Assembly (NCBI GenBank): GCA_001600875.1
Contig: BCLD01000010.1
Coordinates: 705,373 to 769,372, forward strand
Source: Solicoccozyma terricola
Taxonomy: Eukaryota > Basidiomycota > Tremellomycetes > Filobasidiales > Piskurozymaceae
Direction: 5' to 3'
DNA: 64,000 nucleotides
The notes beneath the pieces were generated by a model. It saw only the letters and a list, made by a program, of their open reading frames with translations, was not told the DNA's origin and searched no databases. This document shows positions 50,182 to 60,730 of the stretch, in pieces (positions within the stretch are counted from its first letter, which is position 1; each line of letters starts with the position of its first letter). A program made the position numbers and the translations under genes.

Positions 50182-50861
50182 AAGGTGGTGGAGAGAGGGC
50201 AGGGAGAGGGACGTGCACGGGCACGGGGGACGGGGGGGATGTTGTATATTCGTCATAAGCCTATATCCGGACGAAGCTTATCTACCCTGTCCCCGGTTTC
50301 AGCCTCTCCCCATGGAAGCTTATCTACCCCCGTTCCCCCTCCTCTCTCCCCGCACGCCCCTCCCCTCCTCCCCCCCCCCTCTCGCCCCGCGTCCCGGAAC
50401 AATAGAAAGTGGAGGTGGTGGATGTTCAGGCACTCTCTTTGTCCTATTGTTCTTTGTTCGGATGGTGGTTATTGTTCTCTCTCCAGCATACACCACCATG
50501 CAACCCCCAGCCCACACCAGCAACGACAGACCACCCGATGGCGAGCAGGACGGCTCGGTCGGCTGGACTGGAGAGCAACGACACGACGGAAGGATCTCGC
50601 TGTCAGTCAAACCAATCATCACGACGAAACAGCCCAACGTTTTGCTCCATATACCACAGATAAACCCCGTCTATACCTCCAAGCACACGGTGTGTTGTGG
50701 GTATTGGATACCTCAGTGAATCCATCTTCAATAACTCACTTCGTTTCGTGTTGTGCGTTCAACGGCGAACGAATACCTTTCCCCCCATTCCACACTCCCA
50801 TTCCATTCCATTCCGTTCCGGATTTGAATCAACAAAGGAAACCAGTTCAACAGCGATATAA
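50182..50861. other. Intergenic region DHX35 / CCCH gene
   Basis: About 680 bp, C-rich in the middle (50335-50395). Several long overlapping open frames exist, but they are Pro/Ser/Arg low-complexity readings without motifs. Probably the promoter and 5' UTR of the CCCH gene. Confidence 0.55.
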
Positions 50862-53800
50862 ATGACTCTTCCAGATGACGATGGTGTTGGAGGCGTTGAT
50901 CTGAATGTCGAATCTTCACAAGAGCGTGAGACCGCGACAGGGACCGGGACAGGGACAACGGGTGAGCCTTTCCTTTCATTCTGATGCACTCGTCAATGGA
51001 GGTTCGGGTTTAGTATGAGATAAGGCGGAAAGGTTGCTCATTTTACCTCCACATATATACTATAGCAGATGGAACGGGATTAGTAGATTTAGGTGAGGGT
51101 TGTTAGCTGTAACATCACACTAATTTCAAAGATAATGACAGTCATACGGACGTTTATTGACGATATTTACTTCTTCCCCCTCTCTACACCTTCATCAGAT
51201 GAACACAAACCCATCCATCAATCCATGTCTGCTGATAGAGCGACGTTTTCTATCCCTGAATTACTCAATTTGAGTCCTGGATTAACTGATAGGAGGAAAT
51301 CGAACAATTCGAATAGTAAAGTCACGGGATTGAAAGGTTTACATGATCTACCACCACGAAATACCTCATTAGTTCATCGGAGAACAACAAGTTTAGAAGG
51401 TCAATTGATAAACTTGACGATTAGGAAATCATCTTTTCCAATTGATTCAATATCAAATTTGAAAAATCGACCTTTCTCATCATCTGGTAGAGCTTCGTCA
51501 ATTGCTCAAACTAGAGGAATCACAATAGCTGCTGTTAGATCTTCTTCGTCTTCAGTTGGGAATACTAGTCCGGGTGTTTATTCTGGTGGTGGTGGTGGTG
51601 GTGGGGGTTCTGGCTCCCTTTCACCAGTGACGAGGAAGAGTTCGATTGGGAGGATGGGGGAATTGATTAGTCCTGGACCGATGAGTGCGAGTAGTTTTAG
51701 ATCGATGGCGGAGGAAATAAAGGGGGTGCCGAGAACAGACAGTGAGTGGATTTCATTGGCTTTCTCTTCAGTCAAAGAAGAACCGGGTTTTTATTCATCA
51801 TTTCTTTCTCACTCACAACGTGCGCCATTTCGTTGTCTCTCTCTCTCTCTCGCTCTCTCTCTCTCTCCTTTTTTTTTTTCTCCCCGACCTCTTTTTTCAA
51901 AACAGTCATTCTTTGTAAATTCTATCACGTAGAAGGTCTCACTTGTACCGCTCGACCTTGTCGTTTCGTACATGAACTCCCACCCCTCTCTTCACCCACA
52001 ACCAACAAATTTCGTACCGCTTCAATTTCAACAAGTGATCCTCGTGATAGCGTACAATCGGAACCTACTATCAACGAAGTTGAAGGCGAGGAGGGTATGG
52101 AAGATTTGGTAGAGGTTTATCCTATGAGTGGAGGAGGTACAGGTCCGAAGGGTCGTCTTAGTATGGCTAAATATAGGAGTAAGTTTCCCGCGGGGGGGGG
52201 GGGGGGGGCAACATCTGCTGTGTATCGACGTCCGTTCTGACGAAAGGCGCTCGTTGCGATGAGTAGCCGTTCCTTGTAAAGACTTTGCTATTGGGACTTG
52301 TCTCTACGGAAAATACTGTTCATTCCTGCAGTGAGTCAGAGAGAGTGGATAGCCAAGGTCGATTACTTGATGTCTGATCGATCTCCGCCCCGACTCTTGA
52401 GCAATTAGTGAAATTCCCGATGAGCAGGTGAATGGCAATGATGAAGATGACGAGAAGACACATATCGGGTCAACGGACGATAAGAACGTCGAGAGCTTGA
52501 ATGATCAACCTATCGACAACGACATTCCGGCAGTCCTCGTTGGCTCGACGACAGACAGAACTCCGTCTGCAGCCTCAGCTGCACCATCCGCTAGAAGATT
52601 CATTCCCACAAAGTTCACAAAGGCAGCTATCACCGTTTCAGAGTACCGGTGGACCAAGAACGAAGGTCTTCATCCGAACCTTCCATCGTCGGCGACAACC
52701 GAGAACTTTAAACGTTTGCCGGAAGTGATAGATTGGACCGCGGAACTGAGTCCTAGGACTGTTGTCACTCCCGCACAATGGGCATCAGCGCCTCCTCAGT
52801 CAGTTTGGATCAGAGGACCGCCGAGTTCTCTCCAATCGAGACGCACAGTTGTCGATGAGAAAATCGATGGGGATAACGGACCGACTCCTATTCTACCAAT
52901 CACCGCATATACTTTCGATACGACGTCTACTCCAGTAACGCCTCAGGATACGGTTACCATTCAATTCGAGCACGGCCACCCTGTGTATGGCGCTTTCCCT
53001 GCCATTTCAATGGGTGGATCGTCATATCGGCCACACGTAACAAACCACGCCGATGAACTCGCTCCCGATTCATTGCCCCAGTCTGTTATCCCACAGCAGC
53101 GACTTTGTGGGGAACAATCGTATGAGGTGAATCCGAATGACACTCCTGTCGCTCCATGGAATGACAAGCTGGAATCAATGTGGCAAATGGGTTACACTCT
53201 CGGATGGAATAGCTTTGCGGATGCGCAATCGTACGAGGCCCAAGCTCAAGCTCGGGCAGATAATGAAGTTGCAGCAGCGAGACGGGAGGGTATGCTGCAA
53301 CTTGGGATATCACAACTTTCCGTGGCTGCTGCTCAGGAGGCAAGATTTACTCATGGTCTTATGAATAGACATCCCGCTAGGAAGCAGATGAATTACAAGA
53401 GTGGGTGGTGCGAGTTTGCCAAAACCATTGATATCGGAGGAGCTTAATAGACTACCGATTCATAGCACGGCTATGCCAATTTTATGTTGAAGGAACTTGT
53501 CCGCACGGCGACAACTGCACGTAGTAAGTCCCACTCGCCCACCTACCTTCCTCTCGCTGATTCACATACTAATCCACTTATTGTGTCGAGCAGTAAACAC
53601 GGAAGTGTACCTAAGAGTCCTCGCACTTTAGCTTGGGCAATGCGTGGGACTCGCAGCACGGACAAACACCTGTATAAAAGTGAGCCTGCTCCCTTGCTTG
53701 CTTTTGCCTTTCTTTCGGGGTATCCGTATGCTGATCCTGGTGTTGGAAAACTTCACAGCTGTACCGTGCAAGTATTTCAACTCCCTCGTTGGATGCGAAA

Positions 53801-54652
53801 ACGGAGACGAGTGTCCGTTTATACATGAGTTGGTTGTTCCCAATGGTATACCAATGATTTTAAAGCCTAGGCCGTGGCGAAGTGAGTGGTGGCTGATACG
53901 GCGGGTTTTGCCCCTCCTGATTCTTTCCTGCTTCTTGAAGTGTGAACTAATCCGCTCATTTGCCTTGTTCTCTTCATTCACAGCCAAGCCTTGTAGAGTG
54001 AGTACCTGTGGAATCAGTCGACGTATGGAGTGGTCCCCTGAATATATATATCATTACTTTACTAGCACTATCAACGAGGAACCTGCTTTGCCGGAGAGAA
54101 CTGCGCGTTTGCACATGTTTTCATCGGGACCGGTAACGAGAACATATCCAACAGAGTTGAAACGGAGACGAAACCTGCACCTGCACCTGCACGACCTGAA
54201 CGTTTTGTCAGAGGTGCTGTCCCTGCGCGGGGCAAAGAACATGGTAAAGATCCCAAGACGGTGCCGTGCCGGTGGTATCAAAGCGAGCAGGGCTGTCGGT
54301 ATGGTGGCGTATGTCAGTTCCTCCATGATGTGGTTGAGAGCTCGACGACGGAGGGGAAGGAGGTTGACAGACGAGATAGTGCGATGGATGATGATGATGA
54401 TATTGAGGTGGTTCAGGGAGATGTTGATGTCGTGAGTTGTTGTGTTGTTCTGCTCTTGCGTTCTAGGAGCTGATCCGTGGTCAACGACAGGTGCTTTTGC
54501 GAGCGTTGACTGAGTGTTCTCCGTCGATCGGTCCAAGCTCCAAGGACGGTGAAGAAAGGTCGCCGCCGTCGTCTTCGTCTTCGTCACCGTCTCCGTGTGT
54601 GTCGTGTGCTGAAGATACTGTTCCCCCACCCTACGACCGTGCAACCATGTAG
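50862..54652 (+). CDS. Six-finger CCCH zinc-finger protein
   Basis: Probable RNA-binding protein. Twelve exons: 50862-50961, 51069-51092, 51199-51741, 51906-52178, 52267-52330, 52409-53400, 53466-53523, 53594-53679, 53759-53881, 53984-53997, 54066-54431, 54467-54652; 942 residues. Six C-x(7-9)-C-x(4-5)-C-x3-H fingers are seen: CKFYHVEGLTCTARPCRFVH (~224-243), CKDFAIGTCLYGKYCSFLH (~317-335), CQFYVEGTCPHGDNCTYKH (~668-686), CKYFNSLVGCENGDECPFIH (~716-735), CRHYQRGTCFAGENCAFAH (~758-776) and CRWYQSEQGCRYGGVCQFLH (~838-857). Fingers 2, 3 and 5 exist only after splicing. Between fingers 2 and 3 lies a 330-residue exon whose end (LESMWQMGYTLGWNSFADAQ onward) is helical. The N terminus is Ser-rich with a poly-Gly run. 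The RNA target and relation to named proteins are unknown. Confidence 0.85.
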
Positions 54653-54664
54653 AGCGAGGTAGGT

Positions 54665-54710
54665 ATATTCCATATTCCATATTCCATATTCCATATTCCA
54701 TATTCCATAT
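54665..54710 (+). repeat. Heptanucleotide tandem repeat (ATTCCAT)n
   Basis: About six perfect 7-bp units just after the CCCH gene stop codon, in its likely 3' UTR or terminator. Confidence 0.9.
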
Positions 54711-54825
54711 CCCATTTTCCATATTTCTTGTCAAGCAAGCATGTCCCTCCCGCGTTCCTGCTTTTTCTTGTTTTCGATTCAGAATTTACTGTTATCATTC
54801 CATTTCATCCACAGCACTTCGTTGT

Positions 54826-54849
54826 GACATCGACATCGACATCGACATC
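54826..54849 (+). repeat. Hexanucleotide tandem repeat (ACATCG)n
   Basis: Four perfect units in the short leader of the ALKBH1-like gene, 29 bp before its start codon. Confidence 0.85.
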
Positions 54850-54877
54850 CCCCGCCCCCGTCCCCCAGTCTACGGCC

Positions 54878-56702
54878 ATGCCTGAGATCTCGGATACCAC
54901 TCCCTTCCGGCTTGCTGAAAAGTACTACAAATCCCGTCAACCCCCTCTGTCGGACAGGACCAAGGTCGCTTCAGACGCTACCACCACCCAACACCGTCGT
55001 AGACGAGTTCGTGCTGCAAGGCTGCTACAGGAGACGAAACCGTGTTTAGCTGGTCGAGGGGTGTTGAATGTGTCTCCGCAACCGGATGATGAGATCGTTG
55101 CTGCTGGGTGGGACGTTGATGAGGATGGACTTGGTGGACGACAAGTCAAGAGAATCATGTTGAAAGGGTTGGATAAGGATAGGGATGACGAGAACGAGAA
55201 CGAGACGGCACAGGAAGGTTTTGTGCTGGCAGACGGTGAGCATATGTCGTTTCGTTTTCGTTGTGGGATATGTCTGGTCACTGACATACATCAACGACAA
55301 TCCAGGAATCATCCTCCTTCCATCTTATCTCTCCTCCTCGTCCCAACTACACCTCTTACAGCTTACCCTGTCAGAATACACACTACCACCAAACCCACTC
55401 TCATTAACCACACACTATGTCCTCCCATCTCTTTCCTCTGAATCCTTCTTCGACTTGTACGCAGGAGAATCAGAGACGCTGATACCTAGCGTCGCCGAGA
55501 TATTAGCGCAGTCTTCCAACGTCGAGGCTCCTCTTAGCTCGATATATCGGCAAAATCAGCGGGATCAGCAGGATCAGCAAGATCAGATCCAATCTTCAAC
55601 ATCAACTCCAACTCCAATCCCAACTCCAACGACCCTCTCCCGCTCAAGCTCTTGGAAAAACGACAAGCCATCACCTAATCTATGCGGAAAGACCGCCAGT
55701 GTATTGATGAAAGAGCTAAGGTGGTGTAATCTTGGACATGTATACAACGTACGTTCCCCCCATTCGATTGAAAAAAAAAACGAAACAGTCTCCCCTACTG
55801 AAGTCTTTTTCAAGGCGGTTCCCTTGAAAACAGTGGACGAATAAAGCATATGATTTTTCTCATAATTCATCGATCAAGTTCCCGGATGGTTTAGCTAGGA
55901 TTTGTAGAGATGTTGTTAGGAGGATACCATGGGAGGACGTGTTTGATGGTGATGATGGGACTGATACCGATCAGGTGGATTGGACGAGGTGGGATGATGA
56001 TTATAGTGAGTTTGCTTTCGCCCTTCGTTTTTTTTTTTTTTGGCAATTATGATATACTGAAGCTGACGGAGAACTTGTTCCCGGAATAGCGCCAGATACA
56101 GGTTGAGTTGGACCTGCTGTTTTGTCCTACGAACAACATGTGTTGATACCCAGTCGTTTTTTTTTGGGGGGGGGGGGGGGGTTTGCTGACGGAGAACTTG
56201 TTCCCGGAATAGCGCCAGATACAGGTTGAGTTGGACCTGCTGTTTTGTCCTACGAACAACATGTGTTGATACCCAGTCGTTTTTTTTTGGGGGGGGGGGG
56301 GGGGTTTCAGGTATCGTTAATTATTACCAACTCAAGGACACATTGATGGGACATGTTGATCGTGCAGAGTGAGTTGATTCCATGCCCCAATGTTCAACGT
56401 CGCCATTTCCCCGGATGGCTGATCTCCAAAGATTCAAAACACACAGAGTTGATCCTTATAGACCTCTCATCTCTCTCTCGTACGTGAATTCCACCCCCCG
56501 TCCCTTCCCCCGAAGCATCAAATGCGAAAGAAAAACTTTCTAATCTGGTCGACTTGAAATTTTAACAACGAATAGTCTCGGACACGCCTCGATCTTCCTC
56601 CTAGGTTCGACGACCCGTGATACCGAGCCTATCCCTGTGATCCTTCGAAGTGGTGATGTCTTGGTGATGAGTGGGAAAGGAAGGCGGTTTTATCATGGTG
56701 AG

Positions 56703-56737
<35 letters not shown>

Positions 56738-56768
56738 GGGGGGGGGGGGGGGGGGGGGGGGGCGGGGG

Positions 56769-56807
<39 letters not shown>

Positions 56808-57131
56808 CTTTCTGTTTATGTGCGGGAGATAGGTGTACCGAGGATCATGGAAGGAACGTTACCTAGGCATTTCCAACCATCTCAGGAGGATGATTATACG
56901 ATGACTGCTTGTAAGAGGTTTATATCCACTGCGAGGTGAGTGAGAACTTGGGGGGTGGGGTGGGGGGGTGGTTTCGTTTGTTCGTTGAAACGAAACGAAA
57001 ACGAAAACGAAAACAATTTTTGATTCTCATTCGTTTTGTTCGTTATAACTTGTGACAACAGGATAAACGTCAATGCTCGTCAAGTATTCCCCTCCTCCTC
57101 CCCTCCCCCCCGGAACCTCCCTCTAACATAA
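54878..57131 (+). CDS. ALKBH1-like 2-oxoglutarate/Fe(II) nucleic-acid dioxygenase
   Basis: AlkB-family demethylase or hydroxylase acting on DNA or tRNA. Exons 54878-55235, 55306-55748, 55834-56005, 56090-56101 (12 nt; identical copy at 56213-56224), 56311-56368, 56447-56479, 56576-56697, 56833-56935 and 57062-57131; 456 residues with one copy of the 12-nt exon. The catalytic fold is in the C-terminal half: IVNYYQLKDTLMGHVDRAE (HxD iron ligands), VDPYRPLISLSLGHASIFLL, VILRSGDVLVMSGKGRRFYH (third ligand His), GVPRI and RINVNARQV (2OG-binding Arg pair, as ALKBH1 RVNMTVRQV). All active-site residues are present. An Asp/Glu-rich and Gln/Ser-rich region precedes the catalytic fold. Introns around exons 4 and 8 contain long homopolymers, so this gene is poorly assembled locally. 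Confidence 0.9.
56062..56307 (+). repeat. Perfect 123-bp tandem duplication spanning a micro-exon
   Basis: Unit 1 (56062-56184) and unit 2 (56185-56307) are identical, including runs of nine T and sixteen G at the end of each. Each contains an AATAG acceptor, the 12-nt exon CGCCAGATACAG and a GTTGAG donor. It is either a very recent duplication or an assembly artefact caused by the homopolymers. Confidence 0.95.
56705..56806 (+). repeat. Giant poly-G tract (~100 bp) in ALKBH1-like intron 7
   Basis: About 100 bases of nearly pure G with one A and two isolated C, between the GTGAGT donor at 56698 and the TAG acceptor at 56832. Such a run is hard to sequence; the true length is uncertain. Confidence 0.9.
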
Positions 57132-57158
57132 TCTAACAAAAAAACACGATTCCACCCT

Positions 57159-58645
57159 CTAAACCCCCTTCAATCCTCTCTCATCCCAACACCCCAAATG
57201 AAATCCAATCCACTTCCCACCACCACCACCACCACCACCACCACCAATCACCAAACCATCCTGCAACCGATCATTCGAATTCGAGTTGGGGTTGGGGTTG
57301 GGGTTGGGGTTGGGTAAGATTGGGTCAGGGAGAAAGGCACGACCAACAGGGATGATACCGTTTTTTAAAAGATGATCACAGAAATAACATGGGAGGTCTT
57401 TGAGTGTTAGATAAGCTGGTAATCGATCCTGTGNGGGGGNGGGGGGGGGGGGAGCGTCGNGTAGCAAGAGTATATATTCAGTCCTTTCGTTTCGTTTCGA
57501 TCCGGGGTTTGTGAGGGGTTTCAAAAACATACAATCAATTCGGAAATAGATAATTGTAATCCAGTTAAATGGATTGATAATTCTGTTAATGCTTTAAAAC
57601 CTGATACAGAATGTTTTGAGATCTATTCCTCGAAAAAAACGTGTACGGCGGGGTGGGGATGGGGTGGGGGTGGGATTCGAGTTAGAATGATGGCCGGTGC
57701 GATGCGATACGATGTGGTACGGTGTGGTACGGTTGGTAGTTGTAATCACTCACTTGTTCAGAACGAGCTACCATGTTGATTCTGTATATAACCACTTTTG
57801 ATGACGACGACGACGACGACGACCCCACCCCCACCCCCACCTCCGCCTCCCCCACCCGACTCTTCCATTGTCTAGGTCCAAAATAAACAATCCCATGAGC
57901 TATATCCCCAAGAACAACAATCAAACTACCCCCTCCTCCTATTAATAAACCCCCATCATCTCCATCATCTCCATCATCATCATCTCGATTTTCTTGAATT
58001 CCTCCCGATATTTCAATGTTGATTGATTTTGATGGTATTTCATTCGAGTTAATTCCATCAATCACATCTTTTAATTCCTTTCTTGATTTGATATCAACAA
58101 TTTTTGAAGGAGGAACGAGTAATGGTTGTTGTTGTTGTTGTTGAGTTTTCCCATCTATAGGTGGTATAGGTGGTATTGGTATCGATTCATTCCCAGTGGA
58201 CGCATCGGGAACAGGTTGAGGACGAGGACGGGCACGGATACGTGGTCGTTTTGAAGGTAAGACTGTGGGTATAGGTGGGAAGTATGATCGTGTCGAGTTG
58301 GGAGTAGGAGGAGGGACTGGGAATACGTCTGTGTGGGGGGTGGGGGTGGGGGGGGGGGAAGGGGGGTTCCGTCAGAACATGTAACCGACACCCTCCCTCA
58401 CACACACACATCGTACCATCACCTGCATTTACTATTGCATTTTTAATCTGTTGCAATGACCTCGCTGCCATCTGTGCTTTACCCACCACATCCTCTGTGT
58501 CTTCTGCCGGGCGTGTGAGGAGATCGGGTAGATGTGGGAGACGGGGTAGGGAATGGAGGATGTGTGTGTATACTGTGGGAAGGTGTGGGTGTTGTGGATC
58601 TGTGTGTGGGTGTGGGATGGTTGTGTGTGTGGTGGTGTTGGACAT
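57159..58645 (-). CDS. MED27: Mediator complex subunit 27 (Med27)-like
   Basis: Tail/upper-tail Mediator subunit. Exons (minus) 58645-58417, 58328-57754, 57622-57533 and 57428-57159 give 387 residues. The N terminus is helical (LLTRPAEDTEDVVGKAQMAA, RSLQQIKNAIVNAGDG), followed by a Pro/Gln-rich linker with basic KRPRIRARPRP. The central beta-rich part includes SLIVVLGDIAHGIVYFGPR and KVVIYRINMVARSEQ. The spliced IHLTGLQLSISELIDRLPAY leads to CYFCDHLLKNG ... KWIGFHLGC, a C-x2-C plus H-x3-C zinc-site pattern that ends Med27 proteins. Poly-Ser, poly-Gly and Asn-Pro repeats near the C terminus are unusual and correspond to simple-sequence DNA. Identification rests mainly on the C-terminal zinc block and is moderate. 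The last intron contains N and a poly-C run. Confidence 0.7.
57434..57460. other. Unresolved poly-G with N bases
   Basis: N at 57434, 57440 and 57460 surround a G run inside the last MED27 intron (C on the coding strand), directly before the CACAG acceptor. Length and sequence are uncertain. Confidence 0.95.
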
Positions 58646-58859
58646 GACCCTGTGCTCTGAATGGATGGTATATGGGTGATGGGAGGAGGGGATGTGTGTG
58701 TGCTCCCCCCCCCGTTTCCCAATTTAAAACACGGAATTCCCGTTTCCCCAGAGGAGGGGAGGGGAGGGACAGTGACGACGAGGACGAGGAGGGGGGGGGA
58801 TAGACAGCATAGACAGCATAGACCACACACTCACACTCACACTCACACTCCCACTCGAC

Positions 58860-60610
58860 ATGGTAGCCACGTCTCTACGCACACTCGTTCGCTGGTCGAC
58901 GGCGACGAAGCGAGGTGAGGAAGGAGGAAGGATCGGGAGGGAATGCAAAGGTTGGGAGGAGGGAGGGAGGTGACTGATGATCCTATTCCCCCCCCCCCCC
59001 CCCCCAGTTCGTATGACCACCCCCACCAACACCCCCAGATACGCATCAACTTTATTCCGAATGCCAGCAATGTCACCAACAATGACAGAAGGTGGAATAG
59101 CAGCTTGGAAATTAAAACAAGGAGAATCATTTCAAGCAGGTGATGTTTTATTGGAAATTGAAACGGATAAAGCAACGATAGATGTTGAAGCTCAAGATGA
59201 TGGGATTGTTGGGAGGATTTTGGTAAGTGTGTGGGGGTGGATGTGGGTGTGGGTGTGGTGGATTTGGGATTGGGGGATGGGGATGGGAATGATAGGGAGG
59301 GTGAACGATCGATGATTAACGAACAACGTCTAATGATCACCTCCCTCTCTCCCACTCCCACTCCCAACCCCCCCAACCCCCCCACCCCCACAGGCCCAAG
59401 ACGGAGCTTCAAAAATCCCAGTCGGTCAAATCATCGCAATCTTAGCTGAAGAAGGAGACGACATTTCAAAAATATCAATCCCAACTTCCCTAGCTCCTGA
59501 AGATACCACGTCCGCGTCGTCCGCGTCGTCGTCGTCGTCGTCTACAGGTGAAGAAACAGCGTCACCGTCGGAGATCAAACAAGTCGATTTGAAAAGTGGT
59601 TTACAACCGGTTGATGGTGGGAGTGGGAGTGGGAGTGGGAGTGGGAATGGGAGTGGGAGTGAGAATCGTGGACATGAGGTTAAACTTTCAGATGGGAAGG
59701 GAATGTTCCCTAGTGTTATGAGACTGTGAGTTGGTCAGTCTTTCGATCGGGGGGTTTAATCCCATCCATCCCCTGTCCCTCGGGGGGTCCGCTGCTTTCC
59801 AAGATGTGAAGAGGAATATCGGTTGCTGATGGGATGACATTTCGTTTCGTTTCGGGACCAACAACCACAGTCTCATCGAATCAAACCTATCTCAATCCCA
59901 AATCGATAAAATTAAAGCCTCAGGTCGTCATGGAATGTTAACAAAGGGTGATGTTTTATTCGCTTTGGGTAAAATTCAAGATGCAAGAGGATCAGCGATA
60001 AAGTTGAAAGATACAAAGTATGGTGTTGATGGTGCAAAGTCGATTGAGGTGAGCCGGCGGGGGGTTGGAATCGTTGCTTTTTTTTTTTTTTTCCTTCCTC
60101 GGCGCTGGTCTCGAAAAAGGTTGCTGAAAATTCCATCTTCTCGGGCGACGATTTCCATCTTTTTCAGTCAACATCAACAACTCCACAACCTGCATCTAAA
60201 GCACCGGAATTGATCCTCGATGGACCTGCTTTCAGACGATTGATATTGGGTGGATTGGAAAAGGCGACAAAACAAGTGCAGTCTTTATCTAGTGGTACGC
60301 GAGAAGTTTCTCCCCCCCCCCCCCCTCCTCCTCCCGTTTGCGTGGTCAATCGCCCAACTGACGACTGATTCGAACGGCGCGCGCGTTTTTGTTTCGGGAC
60401 ATTTCCCCGGGTCATTCAGCTACCAACGCCCCAATCTCAGCAACAACTCCTATTTCATTCTCACAAAACGACTTTGACGACGTTCTTTCTCCATACGCTT
60501 CACTGTTCGAGAAAGAAAGAAAATGGGAGATTGTGTTGCCAACTGTGGAAATGTTGCACAAGGAAAAGAACAAGCAGGTCAAGAAGGATGAATGGGACGG
60601 CTTGTTCTAA
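58860..60610 (+). CDS. PDX1: Pyruvate dehydrogenase complex protein X (E3-binding protein)
   Basis: Mitochondrial subunit that anchors dihydrolipoamide dehydrogenase (E3) to the E2 core. Exons 58860-58914, 59008-59222, 59394-59725, 59871-60048, 60168-60294 and 60420-60610 give 365 residues. The N terminus [20 protein letters not shown] is a presequence. The lipoyl domain starts [20 protein letters not shown] and has the lipoylated Lys in [18 protein letters not shown] Ser/Thr/Gly-rich linker follows, then the peripheral-subunit-binding domain [20 protein letters not shown] and [20 protein letters not shown]. The remaining ~135 residues lack the E2 acetyltransferase HxxxDG motif, so this is protein X rather than E2. 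A poly-C run abuts the acceptor of the first intron, acting as its pyrimidine tract, and another lies in intron 5. Confidence 0.92.
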
Positions 60611-60730
60611 GGTTTTTTTTTTTAACGAGGTCAACCCATTTGTACGACCCGAGGCTTTTGATTCGCGGGGTGAATGTTACGCATAGAGATACAAACGTCG
60701 TCGTTTTGAATAAAGAGTAGGCGAGATGAT

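Noticed and set aside
53401..53447. C-terminal extension GWCEFAKTIDIGGA of the large CCCH open frame
   Set aside because: It is intron read-through; splicing at GTGGGT joins the frame to the third zinc finger.
54665..54710. ATTCCAT repeats as a possible centromere or telomere signature
   Set aside because: Only about six copies between two close genes; an ordinary microsatellite.
57285..57314. (GGTTGG)n / TTGGGG-like run that looks telomeric
   Set aside because: It is in frame within the last MED27 exon on the minus strand (Asn-Pro repeats) and is a simple repeat, not a telomere.
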